Of a DNA stretch of 64,000 nucleotides, positions 53,404 through 62,000 are shown piece after piece; the first letter of the stretch is position 1; each line of letters opens with the position of its first letter. The translations under genes and the position numbers were made by a program. Origin of the DNA: Chitinophaga sedimenti (GTDB taxonomy: Bacteria > Bacteroidota > Bacteroidia > Chitinophagales > Chitinophagaceae); NCBI RefSeq assembly GCF_023156195.1, contig NZ_JAKUKA010000001.1, positions 3,844,001-3,908,000 on the forward strand, written 5' to 3'. Under the pieces are notes generated by a model. It had not been told where the DNA came from. It made no database searches and saw only the letters and a program-made list of their open reading frames with translations.

Positions 53404-53829
53404 CTAAATACAGGGGAGTATCTTGGTTATAGTGATTTCTTTAAATAGGGGATGGCGGGGATTGATGAGGTAATTTAACTGGTGCTGCCAATGAAGGGAG
53501 GGGAATGCTGCCACGAGGGCTTTCCTATCTTGGAGGAATTGCCGCGCCTTGGCGCCAGGACTCCCACTGAATATTCCGCTAGTCGGGTCTAATATAGCCT
53601 CATCGTGAATCGTGGAAATCCAACAATGATCCGGTAGCCGAAATTCGAGGAAACAGAGATTAGGGGACAGTTTTCCCAGCGTTCGATGCCCGCAGCTTTC
53701 CAGAATTGCGGATGCGACAGAATCGAAAGCGCAAAAGAAGGGGTGCTTCCCATTCGAAACGCATCCAAGCAGCGGGTTATATTCCAGTTGGAATGCAAGG
53801 TCTTTATGAGCGAGGCGGTAGAGTTTCAT
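53404..53829 (-). CDS. RES-domain toxin
   Basis: The frame encodes 141 residues starting MKLYRLAHKDLAFQLE. RES features are the N-terminal YR, the central AFDSVASAILESCGHRTLG, and the closing HWQHQLNYLINPRHPLFKEI with ITKILPCI. RES toxins deplete NAD+ in known members. It lies 6 bases after the Xre/DUF2384 antitoxin, in the usual antitoxin-first order. The activity here is inferred from family and pairing. Confidence 0.8.
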   Translation of the reverse strand: MKLYRLAHKDLAFQLEYNPLLGCVSNGKHPFFCAFDSVASAILESCGHRTLGKLSPNLCFLEFRLPDHCWISTIHDEAILDPTSGIFSGSPGAKARQFLQDRKALVAAFPSLHWQHQLNYLINPRHPLFKEITITKILPCI

Positions 53830-53835
53830 GTTGTT

Positions 53836-54312
53836 TTAGAATTGTCCGATACATAAGCGATGGAGTCTTGACCTTACTTCAAGTAAGCCGGGATGGGTAT
53901 GCAGGATGTCGATCGGGCGCTGATCCAGTAAGGTTTCGTTGGGAGTGGTGAGCCATTCGAGCAGTAGTTCGTGTTCACCGAATACATCCAGACCGTAGCA
54001 ATACAGTTCCAGCAGAATGGCGATCCGGTCACTCATCATCCGGCTGAACGACTGGTCTAATTTCCGGAGGAAAAGGGTACGGGTAGTTACTCCCATCATG
54101 GCAGCGAGTGTGTCATAATCGAATTTTAGTACTTCCTTCAGGCAAACGAATTGCCTTTTGGTTATTCCCGCGCGGATGATCTTTTCCCGCTCGATGAAGG
54201 ACGAGTTTCGATAATAACTTATGAAGTCTTCCGGGTGATCGGGGATTTGGCGCTCAGTTTTTAGGGGACGGCCGCGGCGGCGGGGCTCCTCTTGAATAGG
54301 TGTTTCTTCCAT
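53836..54312 (-). CDS. Xre/MbcA/ParS-type antitoxin (DUF2384)
   Basis: The frame encodes 158 residues. The N-terminus is basic (RRRGRPLKTERQ), then ERIIRAGITKRQ-like and LAAMMGVTTRTLFLRK, an HTH-like segment. The C-terminal toxin-binding domain shows VFGEHELLLEWLTTPNETLL and RPIDILHTHPGLLEVRSRL, the hallmark of the family that pairs with RES toxins. It should bind and silence the RES protein and repress its own promoter. It is one gene downstream of the small 54319-54537 protein. Confidence 0.85.
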   Translation of the reverse strand: MEETPIQEEPRRRGRPLKTERQIPDHPEDFISYYRNSSFIEREKIIRAGITKRQFVCLKEVLKFDYDTLAAMMGVTTRTLFLRKLDQSFSRMMSDRIAILLELYCYGLDVFGEHELLLEWLTTPNETLLDQRPIDILHTHPGLLEVRSRLHRLCIGQF

Positions 54313-54318
54313 AATCAG

Positions 54319-54537
54319 TTATTTAGCGATTTTGCGGCGAAGCTCGTCGGCCATTTCCCAGCCGATTCCTTTGATAGTTTCCAGTTCTATCGGGCTGAAG
54401 TTGGCCGGGCTTTTCTGTTTTCGCTGGAAAGTGGATTTCTTCCAGGCCAGTTCCTTACAGACCCGTTTCCGGAATTTATCCTCCAGGTCTTTGAAATACT
54501 GCGATACCGATTTCAGTTCGTTTTTCTTGTTTGTCAT
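54319..54537 (-). CDS. Small basic protein upstream of the antitoxin
   Basis: The frame encodes 72 residues: a Lys-rich N-terminus (MTNKKNELKSVSQYFKDLED), a middle segment WKKSTFQRKQKSPANFSPIE, and the end EMADELRRKIAK. The stop is 6 bases before the antitoxin start, and both are on the same strand. The segment ETIKGIGWEMADELRRKIAK could bind DNA, but no known family is visible. It may be an operon leader or a separate element protein. Confidence 0.55.
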   Translation of the reverse strand: MTNKKNELKSVSQYFKDLEDKFRKRVCKELAWKKSTFQRKQKSPANFSPIELETIKGIGWEMADELRRKIAK

Positions 54538-54620
54538 ATAGCGTCGGATTAATACGATGGATCTAATTTCAGATGGAGGTGGCTTTAATAATGACAGTTA
54601 TTGGGATCTCCCAATGTTTT

Positions 54621-54794
54621 TCATCTCTGGAATAGGAGCTCACCGCCGTTGAACGGGAGGCGGGAGATGGGAAGGGCGGGCGAAAACAAGTCCCGGCTAC
54701 CGGTGATGTAGATGGTGATATGGGAGATTCCTAGTGGGAGGAGAAGCCTGGCTAACTCCTCTACCTTTTCCTTGATGTAGGCGGATTTTTGCAT
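54621..54794 (-). CDS. Short ORF with coding character
   Basis: A 57-residue frame starts MQKSAYIKEKVEELARLLLP. It continues ISHITIYITGSRDLFSPAL and ends with FNGGELLFQR. The amphipathic first helix and hydrophobic strand look like a real small protein. It is on the same strand as the toxin-antitoxin genes and lies upstream of them. No family is recognised. It is shorter than a usual length cut-off. Confidence 0.45.
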   Translation of the reverse strand: MQKSAYIKEKVEELARLLLPLGISHITIYITGSRDLFSPALPISRLPFNGGELLFQR

Positions 54795-55026
54795 AAGGCC
54801 GGTTTTTTAGGGGTTGGGGTACCGGCGCACAAAAAAAAGGCGCGGAACTCAACCTGTCGCCTGGGACCCCTAGGAGGGTGTGGGACGAGCAAGAAGAGCC
54901 CACGCCGAGACGTGAGCTTCCTCCTTCCTCTCATCCCTATTGAATTTCCTAGGTTCCCAGGTGAGATTCAGAAGCAGCTACTAATATCTTAGGTCTGCAA
55001 ATTAATCGAAATTACTGTTTTTTTCA

Positions 55027-55060
55027 TTTGTAGTAAAATTTTACTACAAAATTATTTTTG
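55027..55060 (+). promoter_or_regulatory. Perfect 24-bp palindrome and promoter before the XRE gene
   Basis: Bases 55027-55050 form a perfect palindrome of half-site TTTGTAGTAAAA and its complement. The first four bases (TTTG) can act as the -33 element, and TATTTTTG at 55053-55060 matches the Bacteroidota -7 consensus TAnnTTTG with 22 bases between them. A start site would fall near 55067, about 14 bases before the ATG. An operator overlapping the promoter fits autorepression by the dual-HTH protein; binding is inference. Confidence 0.65.
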
Positions 55061-55080
55061 TATTCTAAGACTTTTCAATT

Positions 55081-55521
55081 ATGAAAAGTCTTAGAATAAG
55101 AAAAGTGTCTCTTGGCGAAAAAATAAAGGTTGTTAGAAAGTCTCGTAAATTAAGTCTACGAAAACTTGCGGCGATTGCTGACATGGAGCATAGTCATATA
55201 AATCTTATCGAAAAGGGGGAAGTTAGCCCTTCAATTGCTGTAATGGAGGTCTTGGCCGAGGCTTTAGACATCTCGTTGACTGACTTATATAGCGTAGGTT
55301 TGGCCACATTGACGGATATTGAAAATGATATTATTAGAATATCTAAGGAAAAGCGCGTTCAATTGAAGATAACGCAAAGTGAATTGTCCGAAAAGCTAGG
55401 GGCCACTAAAGAATTTGTATCTGACATTGAAAATGGCCAACTAGGTATATGTTATGGCATTCGCCATCTAGAGGCAATGGCACGGGTATTTAAATGCAAT
55501 TTGACGGATTTGTTGCCATAA
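55081..55521 (+). CDS. Dual-HTH XRE-family regulator
   Basis: The gene is intact and encodes 146 residues with two XRE-type HTH domains in tandem. The first is at residues about 11-75 (LGEKIKVVRKSRKLSLRKLA, then MEHSHINLIEKGEVSPSIAV). The second is at about 88-146 (VQLKITQSELSEKLGATKEF, then VSDIENGQLGI and RVFKCNLTDLLP). Most XRE regulators have a single copy. It is preceded by a perfect palindrome at its promoter and followed by the RT-nitrilase genes on the same strand, so it likely controls them. Its composition is AT-rich like those genes. Confidence 0.85.
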   Translation: MKSLRIRKVSLGEKIKVVRKSRKLSLRKLAAIADMEHSHINLIEKGEVSPSIAVMEVLAEALDISLTDLYSVGLATLTDIENDIIRISKEKRVQLKITQSELSEKLGATKEFVSDIENGQLGICYGIRHLEAMARVFKCNLTDLLP

Positions 55522-55651
55522 AGATACTTCGTATTGATATGTTTCTTAAATTTAATTTATAGTTGTTTAATATTAAATTATAGCTAAATACGCCCCTTCC
55601 ATATCTCCACGAAAAGCCCCAAATTTTATAACAATCAAAATTATTCTAAAA

Positions 55652-57802
55652 ATGAGAGGTGGAGAAACTGCAGTTAAAACCGGAGCAGACGGAGAAACAA
55701 TCATGGAAAATTTCCTGAAAATAGTGGGCTGGAACCCTTTAGTCAAAAATGCCCAGTTTGTTTGCAACAACGGTTTGAGACATAAACATGTATCAAAGGG
55801 AGAACGTACGACTCATAACATTGATGGATTCTTTTCCTATGAAAACCCACTGAATCATGGATATCTAGATGTAGTTCTATGTTCCTCAAAGCACAATTTG
55901 GATGAATACTCTTCTAAGAGTAATGTCTTTTCATTTTTACAAGAAATGGCGGATGCAATAGAATGCGCACCTGATGATTTTAATCTTTCACCATCATTTA
56001 CAACTAATAAAGAAATCGTCTATAAGGGAGTAATATTCTGGATTTCTTCTGATCCGGATGAAGCAAAGGTCAGCATAATTGATAGAGTAAGTGATGATTT
56101 GTTGGAAGATGAAAATTTAGTCATGCCTAAATTGAAGGCAAGAAATTATGATAGCATATTTTTAATTGATAATAGGAAGGCTTCTTTTGTCTTCAGCGCG
56201 ATTAGTACTGCACAAACACTTTTTCCAGGCAACTCAATTAAGTTCTTATATCCACATACAGGAAGGAATAATGATACGGATGAAGTCATGGTCGCAGGCG
56301 AAATAATGCCTATTCAGTATATCAATTCATCTATCCTACCAATAGTAATTGATGGAGACACAGTTTCAATATTGCTTTTCTGCGACGAGCCATTCAATCG
56401 GAATTCCCTGAGTAAAATAATATGGTTCGCACATAAGATTTGCGGGCTTGCTAATTCTATAACAATATTTTTTAATGATTATCATGCTACGAGACATGAA
56501 AACGAGGTGAATTTTGTTAAGCAATCATTTAAGGATCAGTCATTTACAAAGAAAATTACGGTACGTAGAATTCGAAATTTTGACTTTGTAACTTTAAGAG
56601 AATCAGAAGTAATAACCAACGAGGCAAGTACAAGAGCAACTTTAAAACTTCAAAAGGTGAAGTCTAGCTCAATTGAGGATAATCTAGAAAGAATTTTGCC
56701 TTTTGGAGAAATGATGCGACCAATTATTGATTCTACAGCCCTTAGTGATAAAGATATTCGATCCTTTCTAACAAGAAAAGGTATTTATCTAGGTAAAACG
56801 GTGAAGGCAGAAACAGTCCCTCTTTTGTCTACGTTATTACTGTCGCCTCAAGAAGTAGACGTTCTAAAGTATATGCTGAAAGTAAAAGAGGATAAAGTAA
56901 AATCAGTTCCTAGAAGTGCAAGGCTAGTGAAGGAAATTGAAAGTATTTCAAAAATAAGCTCTACAATTTATAGAAACCTCGATGGGCATTTGCCATCAAA
57001 CTGTAGGTTGCTAGAAATGCCCCATTTTGAGGATGTTGGCGAGGATGCATTAAGGGTGCAATTTAGAATTGAGAAGACAAATACAACCAAAGATCTGATA
57101 ACCGGCCAGCAAATAAATGATGCAGCATTATATTTTGAGCTAAGGGATGGCGATCTGAATGTACGTATGGATTACACATCGAAAGAATCTTATAAGTATG
57201 TAAGTTCGGTATTTAAGAATGTTGAAAAGGGGCTAATCGAAAATAATTTAATTGAATCCGAGTTTTTATCAATAAAGTTTGGATCGTTTTCAGGAAATAC
57301 CGAGAGGATCAATTTCTTATTGGGATTTCTGCAAACAGATGCCACGCCATTTTTCCCGTTCTTTCAAAATGCTCAGTTAGAGTATATTGTATTTAAGCCA
57401 GATAATTCAATAACAAATGGGATGCCAGCCGATTTGTACTCACTAAAGGATAAGGTCTCAGAGCTTAGGATTGGAGGGAGTGAATTAGATACAATTCATT
57501 ACTTCAATCCGGAATACAAAATGTCTCTGTTGATGGAAAGTGTGAAAATAGCGTATAAATTTAATCATGCAAGCCATACAGGCAATTGTGTTGTTCAATT
57601 GGAATTTAGGAATGGCTTAACTGAACCTTCGGCAGAGTTGCAATGTAACCTTGAGATTCGAAAAGGAAGAGGAAGTAGAGGCGTAAATGTCGAATCAGTA
57701 CGTAAAGGACTTTTGGAAAGAATGAACAGAATTATTAAGGATCAGTTTCAGAGATCAGTAATTAAAGAGCATATAGAATTGGGTGATAAGCTGAGCCACT
57801 AA
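55652..57802 (+). CDS. Large protein of unknown family upstream of the RT gene
   Basis: The gene is intact and encodes 716 residues; no known family could be assigned. The N-terminal ~100 residues resemble a degenerate PD-(D/E)XK nuclease: GADGETIMENFLKIVGW, then THNIDGFFSY and LDVVLCSSKHN, where the expected acidic residue before Lys is Ser. A segment near residues 350-410 has RPIIDSTALSDKDIRSFLTR and VPLLSTLLLSPQEVDVLKY, a SAP-like helical block. The C-terminal half is mixed alpha-beta without clear motifs. The stop is 9 bases before the RT start, so the two are probably cotranscribed and act together. Any nuclease role is inference. Confidence 0.75.
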   Translation: MRGGETAVKTGADGETIMENFLKIVGWNPLVKNAQFVCNNGLRHKHVSKGERTTHNIDGFFSYENPLNHGYLDVVLCSSKHNLDEYSSKSNVFSFLQEMADAIECAPDDFNLSPSFTTNKEIVYKGVIFWISSDPDEAKVSIIDRVSDDLLEDENLVMPKLKARNYDSIFLIDNRKASFVFSAISTAQTLFPGNSIKFLYPHTGRNNDTDEVMVAGEIMPIQYINSSILPIVIDGDTVSILLFCDEPFNRNSLSKIIWFAHKICGLANSITIFFNDYHATRHENEVNFVKQSFKDQSFTKKITVRRIRNFDFVTLRESEVITNEASTRATLKLQKVKSSSIEDNLERILPFGEMMRPIIDSTALSDKDIRSFLTRKGIYLGKTVKAETVPLLSTLLLSPQEVDVLKYMLKVKEDKVKSVPRSARLVKEIESISKISSTIYRNLDGHLPSNCRLLEMPHFEDVGEDALRVQFRIEKTNTTKDLITGQQINDAALYFELRDGDLNVRMDYTSKESYKYVSSVFKNVEKGLIENNLIESEFLSIKFGSFSGNTERINFLLGFLQTDATPFFPFFQNAQLEYIVFKPDNSITNGMPADLYSLKDKVSELRIGGSELDTIHYFNPEYKMSLLMESVKIAYKFNHASHTGNCVVQLEFRNGLTEPSAELQCNLEIRKGRGSRGVNVESVRKGLLERMNRIIKDQFQRSVIKEHIELGDKLSH

Positions 57803-57811
57803 TTAATCGCT

Positions 57812-60800
57812 ATGCCAAATTTATTTGAACAATTTTTAGATAGAGAAAACTTTTATTTTGCTTTCAAGAAGCTCAACTATATTTTGAAGCAATGTAATGA
57901 GTGGTACAATCCGATTGAATTAAGTGCATATGAAGCCTGCCTTGCAAGTAGAATTCCAGAGTTGAGGAATAAAATTGAAAGCGGGGAGTATTTTCCGTCG
58001 CCGATTCAATTATTGCCATTTCCTAAAACCAACGGTAGTTCAGGCGAAAGAATACGCCACTACTTTAAAGTTAGTCTTGATGATCAACTTGTGTGGATAG
58101 CACTTATAAATGTGCTAGGTGAGAAGTTAGAATCTGTAATGCCGGATTGGAGTTATGGCAATAGGCTTTATCGACCAATTTGGTTTGAAGATGGAGGTGA
58201 TTCTGGAAAGATGTTGCGCCAAGTTGGTAGTGTTCATAATACGTCAAAGCACCTGTATCGAACATGGAATCAAGCATGGCCATTGTATCGACGACATATC
58301 TCAATGACAATCAAAGCTATGTCCCAAGGCACTTCTTCTCAAACATCTAGTTTTGATGATGTAAAAGAAGAGGAAATATATGAGCTCGAGAAGGGGTGGA
58401 TAAAGAAAAAATATTTGTCAGGTCAATATTGGGATAACGACACGCCTTTAGAACGTTTGTTTTGGATTGGAATAGACTTCAAGAACTTTTTTCCATCTAT
58501 ACATACTAGAAAGATTGTAGAGTTTTTTCGCGAAATACTCAAGGATAGAAATGACGTAGATGAGTTATTAGAATTAGTTTCAAGATTGCTTTTATTTCAA
58601 GTCGATGAAAGAGGCTGGGGTACTGAAAATCTAATTAGTTTAAAGGTAGTTAAATCTAGCGAAGACCTTTTTTACAAAGGAATTCCGACTGGACTGATCG
58701 TTGCTGGAGTACTGGCAAACGTAGCTATGTACGGGATTGATAAAGAAGTTTCAAAGTGGATTGATGCGAACCGAAAGGTAGCGGTTTTTAGGTATGTCGA
58801 TGATCATGTAGTTTTAGGAAAGTCATGGGAGGCGTTAAATGAATTTTTCATCTTTTATCGGGGATTGTTACAGAGCTTTGGAATTGGAATTGAAATTCAG
58901 GAGGAAAAGTTAAGTCCTGCGGATGCTTTCAGAGAGGGCGAAATGGATCCTGATAAGAAGGATGATTTTTCGATAGATGTGGAGTTTCCAGAGCCGCTTA
59001 TGACACAGACATTAGAGAAAGTATCCATGCTTAATGAGGAAGACTTTGAACTTTCGACTAATGAGGAGTTGGAAAAAGTGCAAGTTGATCTAGAGCAGTT
59101 CCTGATTTCTAATTTTCCTGATTCCGAGATGAGGAAAGATACGAGAATGGCATTTGCGGCTGGAAGATTGGCACAAATGGCAAATTTCATAAATCCAGAT
59201 TTCAGGAGGCTGGATTTTTCTTTGCCTGACAATTTTCAAGAAGCCAGGGACCTTGCATTGAGTTTGTTGAATGAGGAGTTGAAAAAGAGAGAGCCAAGCA
59301 AAAAAAAGCAATTTTAGCGCCGGAAGAAATAGATAAAGCTATTTCTGAATTGCAGGATTTGAGATTTTCAGAGGAGCTTTCAATTTATAAGAAACGAGTA
59401 AATAGAATTGAAAAGTTAATATTAAAGGCAATCAAGGAGAATCCTGACAAGATAAAGCTTTGGAAAAGAGGAGTGCAATTTTTGTTAAATACGGGTTCAA
59501 GCAACTTAGATCAATTGTTTAACATTGCGGAGAAAGTCCCACTTCACGTATTAAGCTATACTTTTCTAAAATGTTATTTATTGCTTTGTATACAAAATTC
59601 TTTTGTTTCTGCAATTAACGTATTGATTTCTGAAAGGCTTTCTTTTTGGCAAGACTATAAATGTCGGAGATTCTGTTTAGGCGTATTGAATTTAGATATT
59701 ACAAAAGTTAAGCGAGAAGATCCTCCAAATGGCAATTTTCCATTTGAAACTGAAACTATTCATTTTTTCGAGAGTTCAAGGCAGGCGTTCTTTACATTGC
59801 TGGGTGAAGAACCTCAGGATTTCCTAAGAAATGATAACTTGTCAATTGTTAAAGAGATCCGAAAACTTGCCGATCGTGGACATAAATTAGAGCTTAATGA
59901 GGAAGAATTATGGTATGTTTTGAATAATATACCTGAGCAAGTTAGAAAGGCCTACTGGATTGAGAATTATCGATCTCAAAGTCTGAGTAAGCCTATCACT
60001 TGGAATATTTTATCACTATATCCTGGAGAAATAGATGTGGTTAAATGGCGACAAATATTTAAGTCGAATATCACAGCTAAAAACCGTGTCCATGAATGGA
60101 GTTTAAAGAACGAGGCGGCTTTTTATTCGATGCTTTTGAAACGGTTCGCGAGTTTGTTAATTTAAAAACTCCCATCTATCAGAAATTGAGTAAAGTTTTT
60201 GAGCGAGATTTATCAAGTTATCTTACGTTAGATCAGTGGATAGGTCGATGTATTGAAATGACTTCTGTTCACAAAGGTAATTGGGTTGATCCTAGGTTGT
60301 CGGAATGGACGGCAATTGAAATAATAATACAGATTAGTGAGTGTATTATGGAAAGTATGGACTCATATAAGCGAATTAAGCAGAAGACTGAGAAATTTGA
60401 TAGATCAATATTTAAAACAAGCCATAGAGAGTATTTTAATATACATCCAGCCAATTATTTGGTGCCAAAAATATGGCTTGAGAATTCATTTCTTACTTGG
60501 GGAAATGGAAGAATCGTATTAGGAAGAATAGATTAAAATTAGCGGATGCGGATGAGATGCTTAATGACTTTAGGTATATACCGGTTTCAAGTATGTGGGG
60601 AACAAATCCAGTTAATAATTTATTTGGGAATGCAGAATTATTAACCATTATTGGTCTAACCGTATTACTTACAAAGCTATTGTCTAAGAACTTTACTTGG
60701 CCAACCACAAGCAATAAACTGCTTTTTATTGATGAAGTATTTACAAGAAGTGCTCAAGCACTTGAGTTTGAAACAGTGTCATCAGATACAAGGATATTAA

Positions 60801-61041
60801 TCAGTCATATTTTTTCAAAAACAGATATTGATTATTTTAACGGGAATATAGGGATTCAATTGAACACGGGGAAGTCAATAAATGGAATTTCGGAATTTGT
60901 TGAGCAATTGAAAGTTGTTAGGAAGAATCTTGAAAGGTATCAGGTGTCGGGTGATCAAAGGGGGCAAGGCAGTTAGTGAAAATTGACATTGCTGTGCTAA
61001 CAAAGGTAAATAATAATTTTAGCAGGAACTATGAACGATAA
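57812..61041 (+). CDS. Defence-type reverse transcriptase with long helical C-terminal region
   Basis: The RT domain is in residues about 70-400. It contains RHYFKVSLDDQLVW and MPDWSYGNRLYR, motif A IDFKNFFPSI (D222), motif B-like GIPTGLIVAGVLANVAM (from G290), and motif C YVDD (Y328-D331). The catalytic Asp residues are intact. Downstream about 670 residues are mostly helical, as in UG1-type and Abi RTs. Four frame breaks, each one base short, lie near 59304 (A8 run), 60120 (T run), 60500 (G4 run) and 60962 (G run). Repair gives about 1,077 residues, ending at 61041 and overlapping the nitrilase start. It probably makes cDNA as part of an antiphage response; this follows from family. Confidence 0.85.
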
Positions 61042-61920
61042 ACTCAAGATTGGGTTAATTCAGCCGGTAGTTGATCCAAATGTTTGTTGGGAACAAAGCC
61101 GTACGACTTGAATCTGTCTCCATTGGTCGCAGATAGGGTCTGGCAAGAGATACTTTCCGGAATTAATCAAATCATGGCTAATGGAGCTAAGCCTCAGATT
61201 ATCCTTATTCCGGAACTGCATTTGCCGTTGAATAGAGTTTCAAATATAAAGAACATAAGTAAGCGACACAATGTAATGATAATTTCTGGAATTGATTTTT
61301 TGCTTCACCCTTCCTTACCAAATAGAATTAGGAACAGAGGAATTTTGACATTGCCAAATAGCTGGGGAGATCTGTCACTTAGATCAACGCAATTGACGAG
61401 TTTCTATTTTGGTAAGTCATATTTTACTTATATGGAAAGGGAGATGTTTGCTAACCTGAAACATGGCAAGTCTTCTGAATTTTCTGAAGGGAATATGCTA
61501 ATATTTCAAAGCGCGGATATTGGTAACTTTGGATTGATGATATGTTCTGATATTTTTGATATTGAAAGAATATTGCTTTATCAAGGAAGAATACATCATC
61601 TTTTCATTATTTCTCTAAATAAAGATTTGAATAGTTATTTACATATGGCGGAGGCACTTGCGAGAATGATTTATTGCAATGTGGTTATTTGTAATACTGG
61701 ATTTTATGGTGGGTCTATCGTTATTTCTCCCTATCAGGATAGCAATGAACGGACAATTTACAGATATCAAGGTCAAAGAATGCAAAATTCCCAAGTAGTA
61801 GATTTGCCAGTAAATCAACTGGATATTGCTCAAGCGTTCGATTTTGCAAATGACAAGAAACAGGCAGGAATTATATTTAAGGCAAGTCCGCCTGGCTATT
61901 CTAAGAAAAATGCATTATAA
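61031..61920 (+). CDS. Nitrilase-fold (C-N hydrolase) partner of the RT
   Basis: The start at 61031 (MNDKLKIGLIQPVVDPN) opens a C-N hydrolase fold. One base is missing near 61085; repair gives about 296 residues. The catalytic triad is intact: Glu62 in LIPELHLPL, Lys129 in YFGKSYFTYMERE, and Cys172 in LMICSDIFDIERI. The nearby INTG-like CNTGFYGGS loop also fits. It overlaps the RT end by 11 bases. Class 1 defence RTs are often fused to, or next to, a nitrilase domain; here it is a separate gene. The substrate is unknown. It could process a nucleotide or nucleic-acid product, but this is inference. Confidence 0.85.
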
Positions 61921-62000
61921 ATGGTTCAGAAAGTAGTCTATAATATCATTTAGAGTGAGTTGTTTAAGTTCATATTGAAACCACGGTGAATATTTGCGAA

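Noticed and set aside
54697..54903. A 68-residue minus-strand open frame
   Set aside because: It is Pro/Ser-rich with no coding character and overlaps the better 57-residue frame in another phase.
59300..61041. Programmed frameshifting throughout the RT gene
   Set aside because: Only the first break is at a classic slippery site. The other three are ordinary one-base gaps like those across the window, so error is the simpler reading overall.
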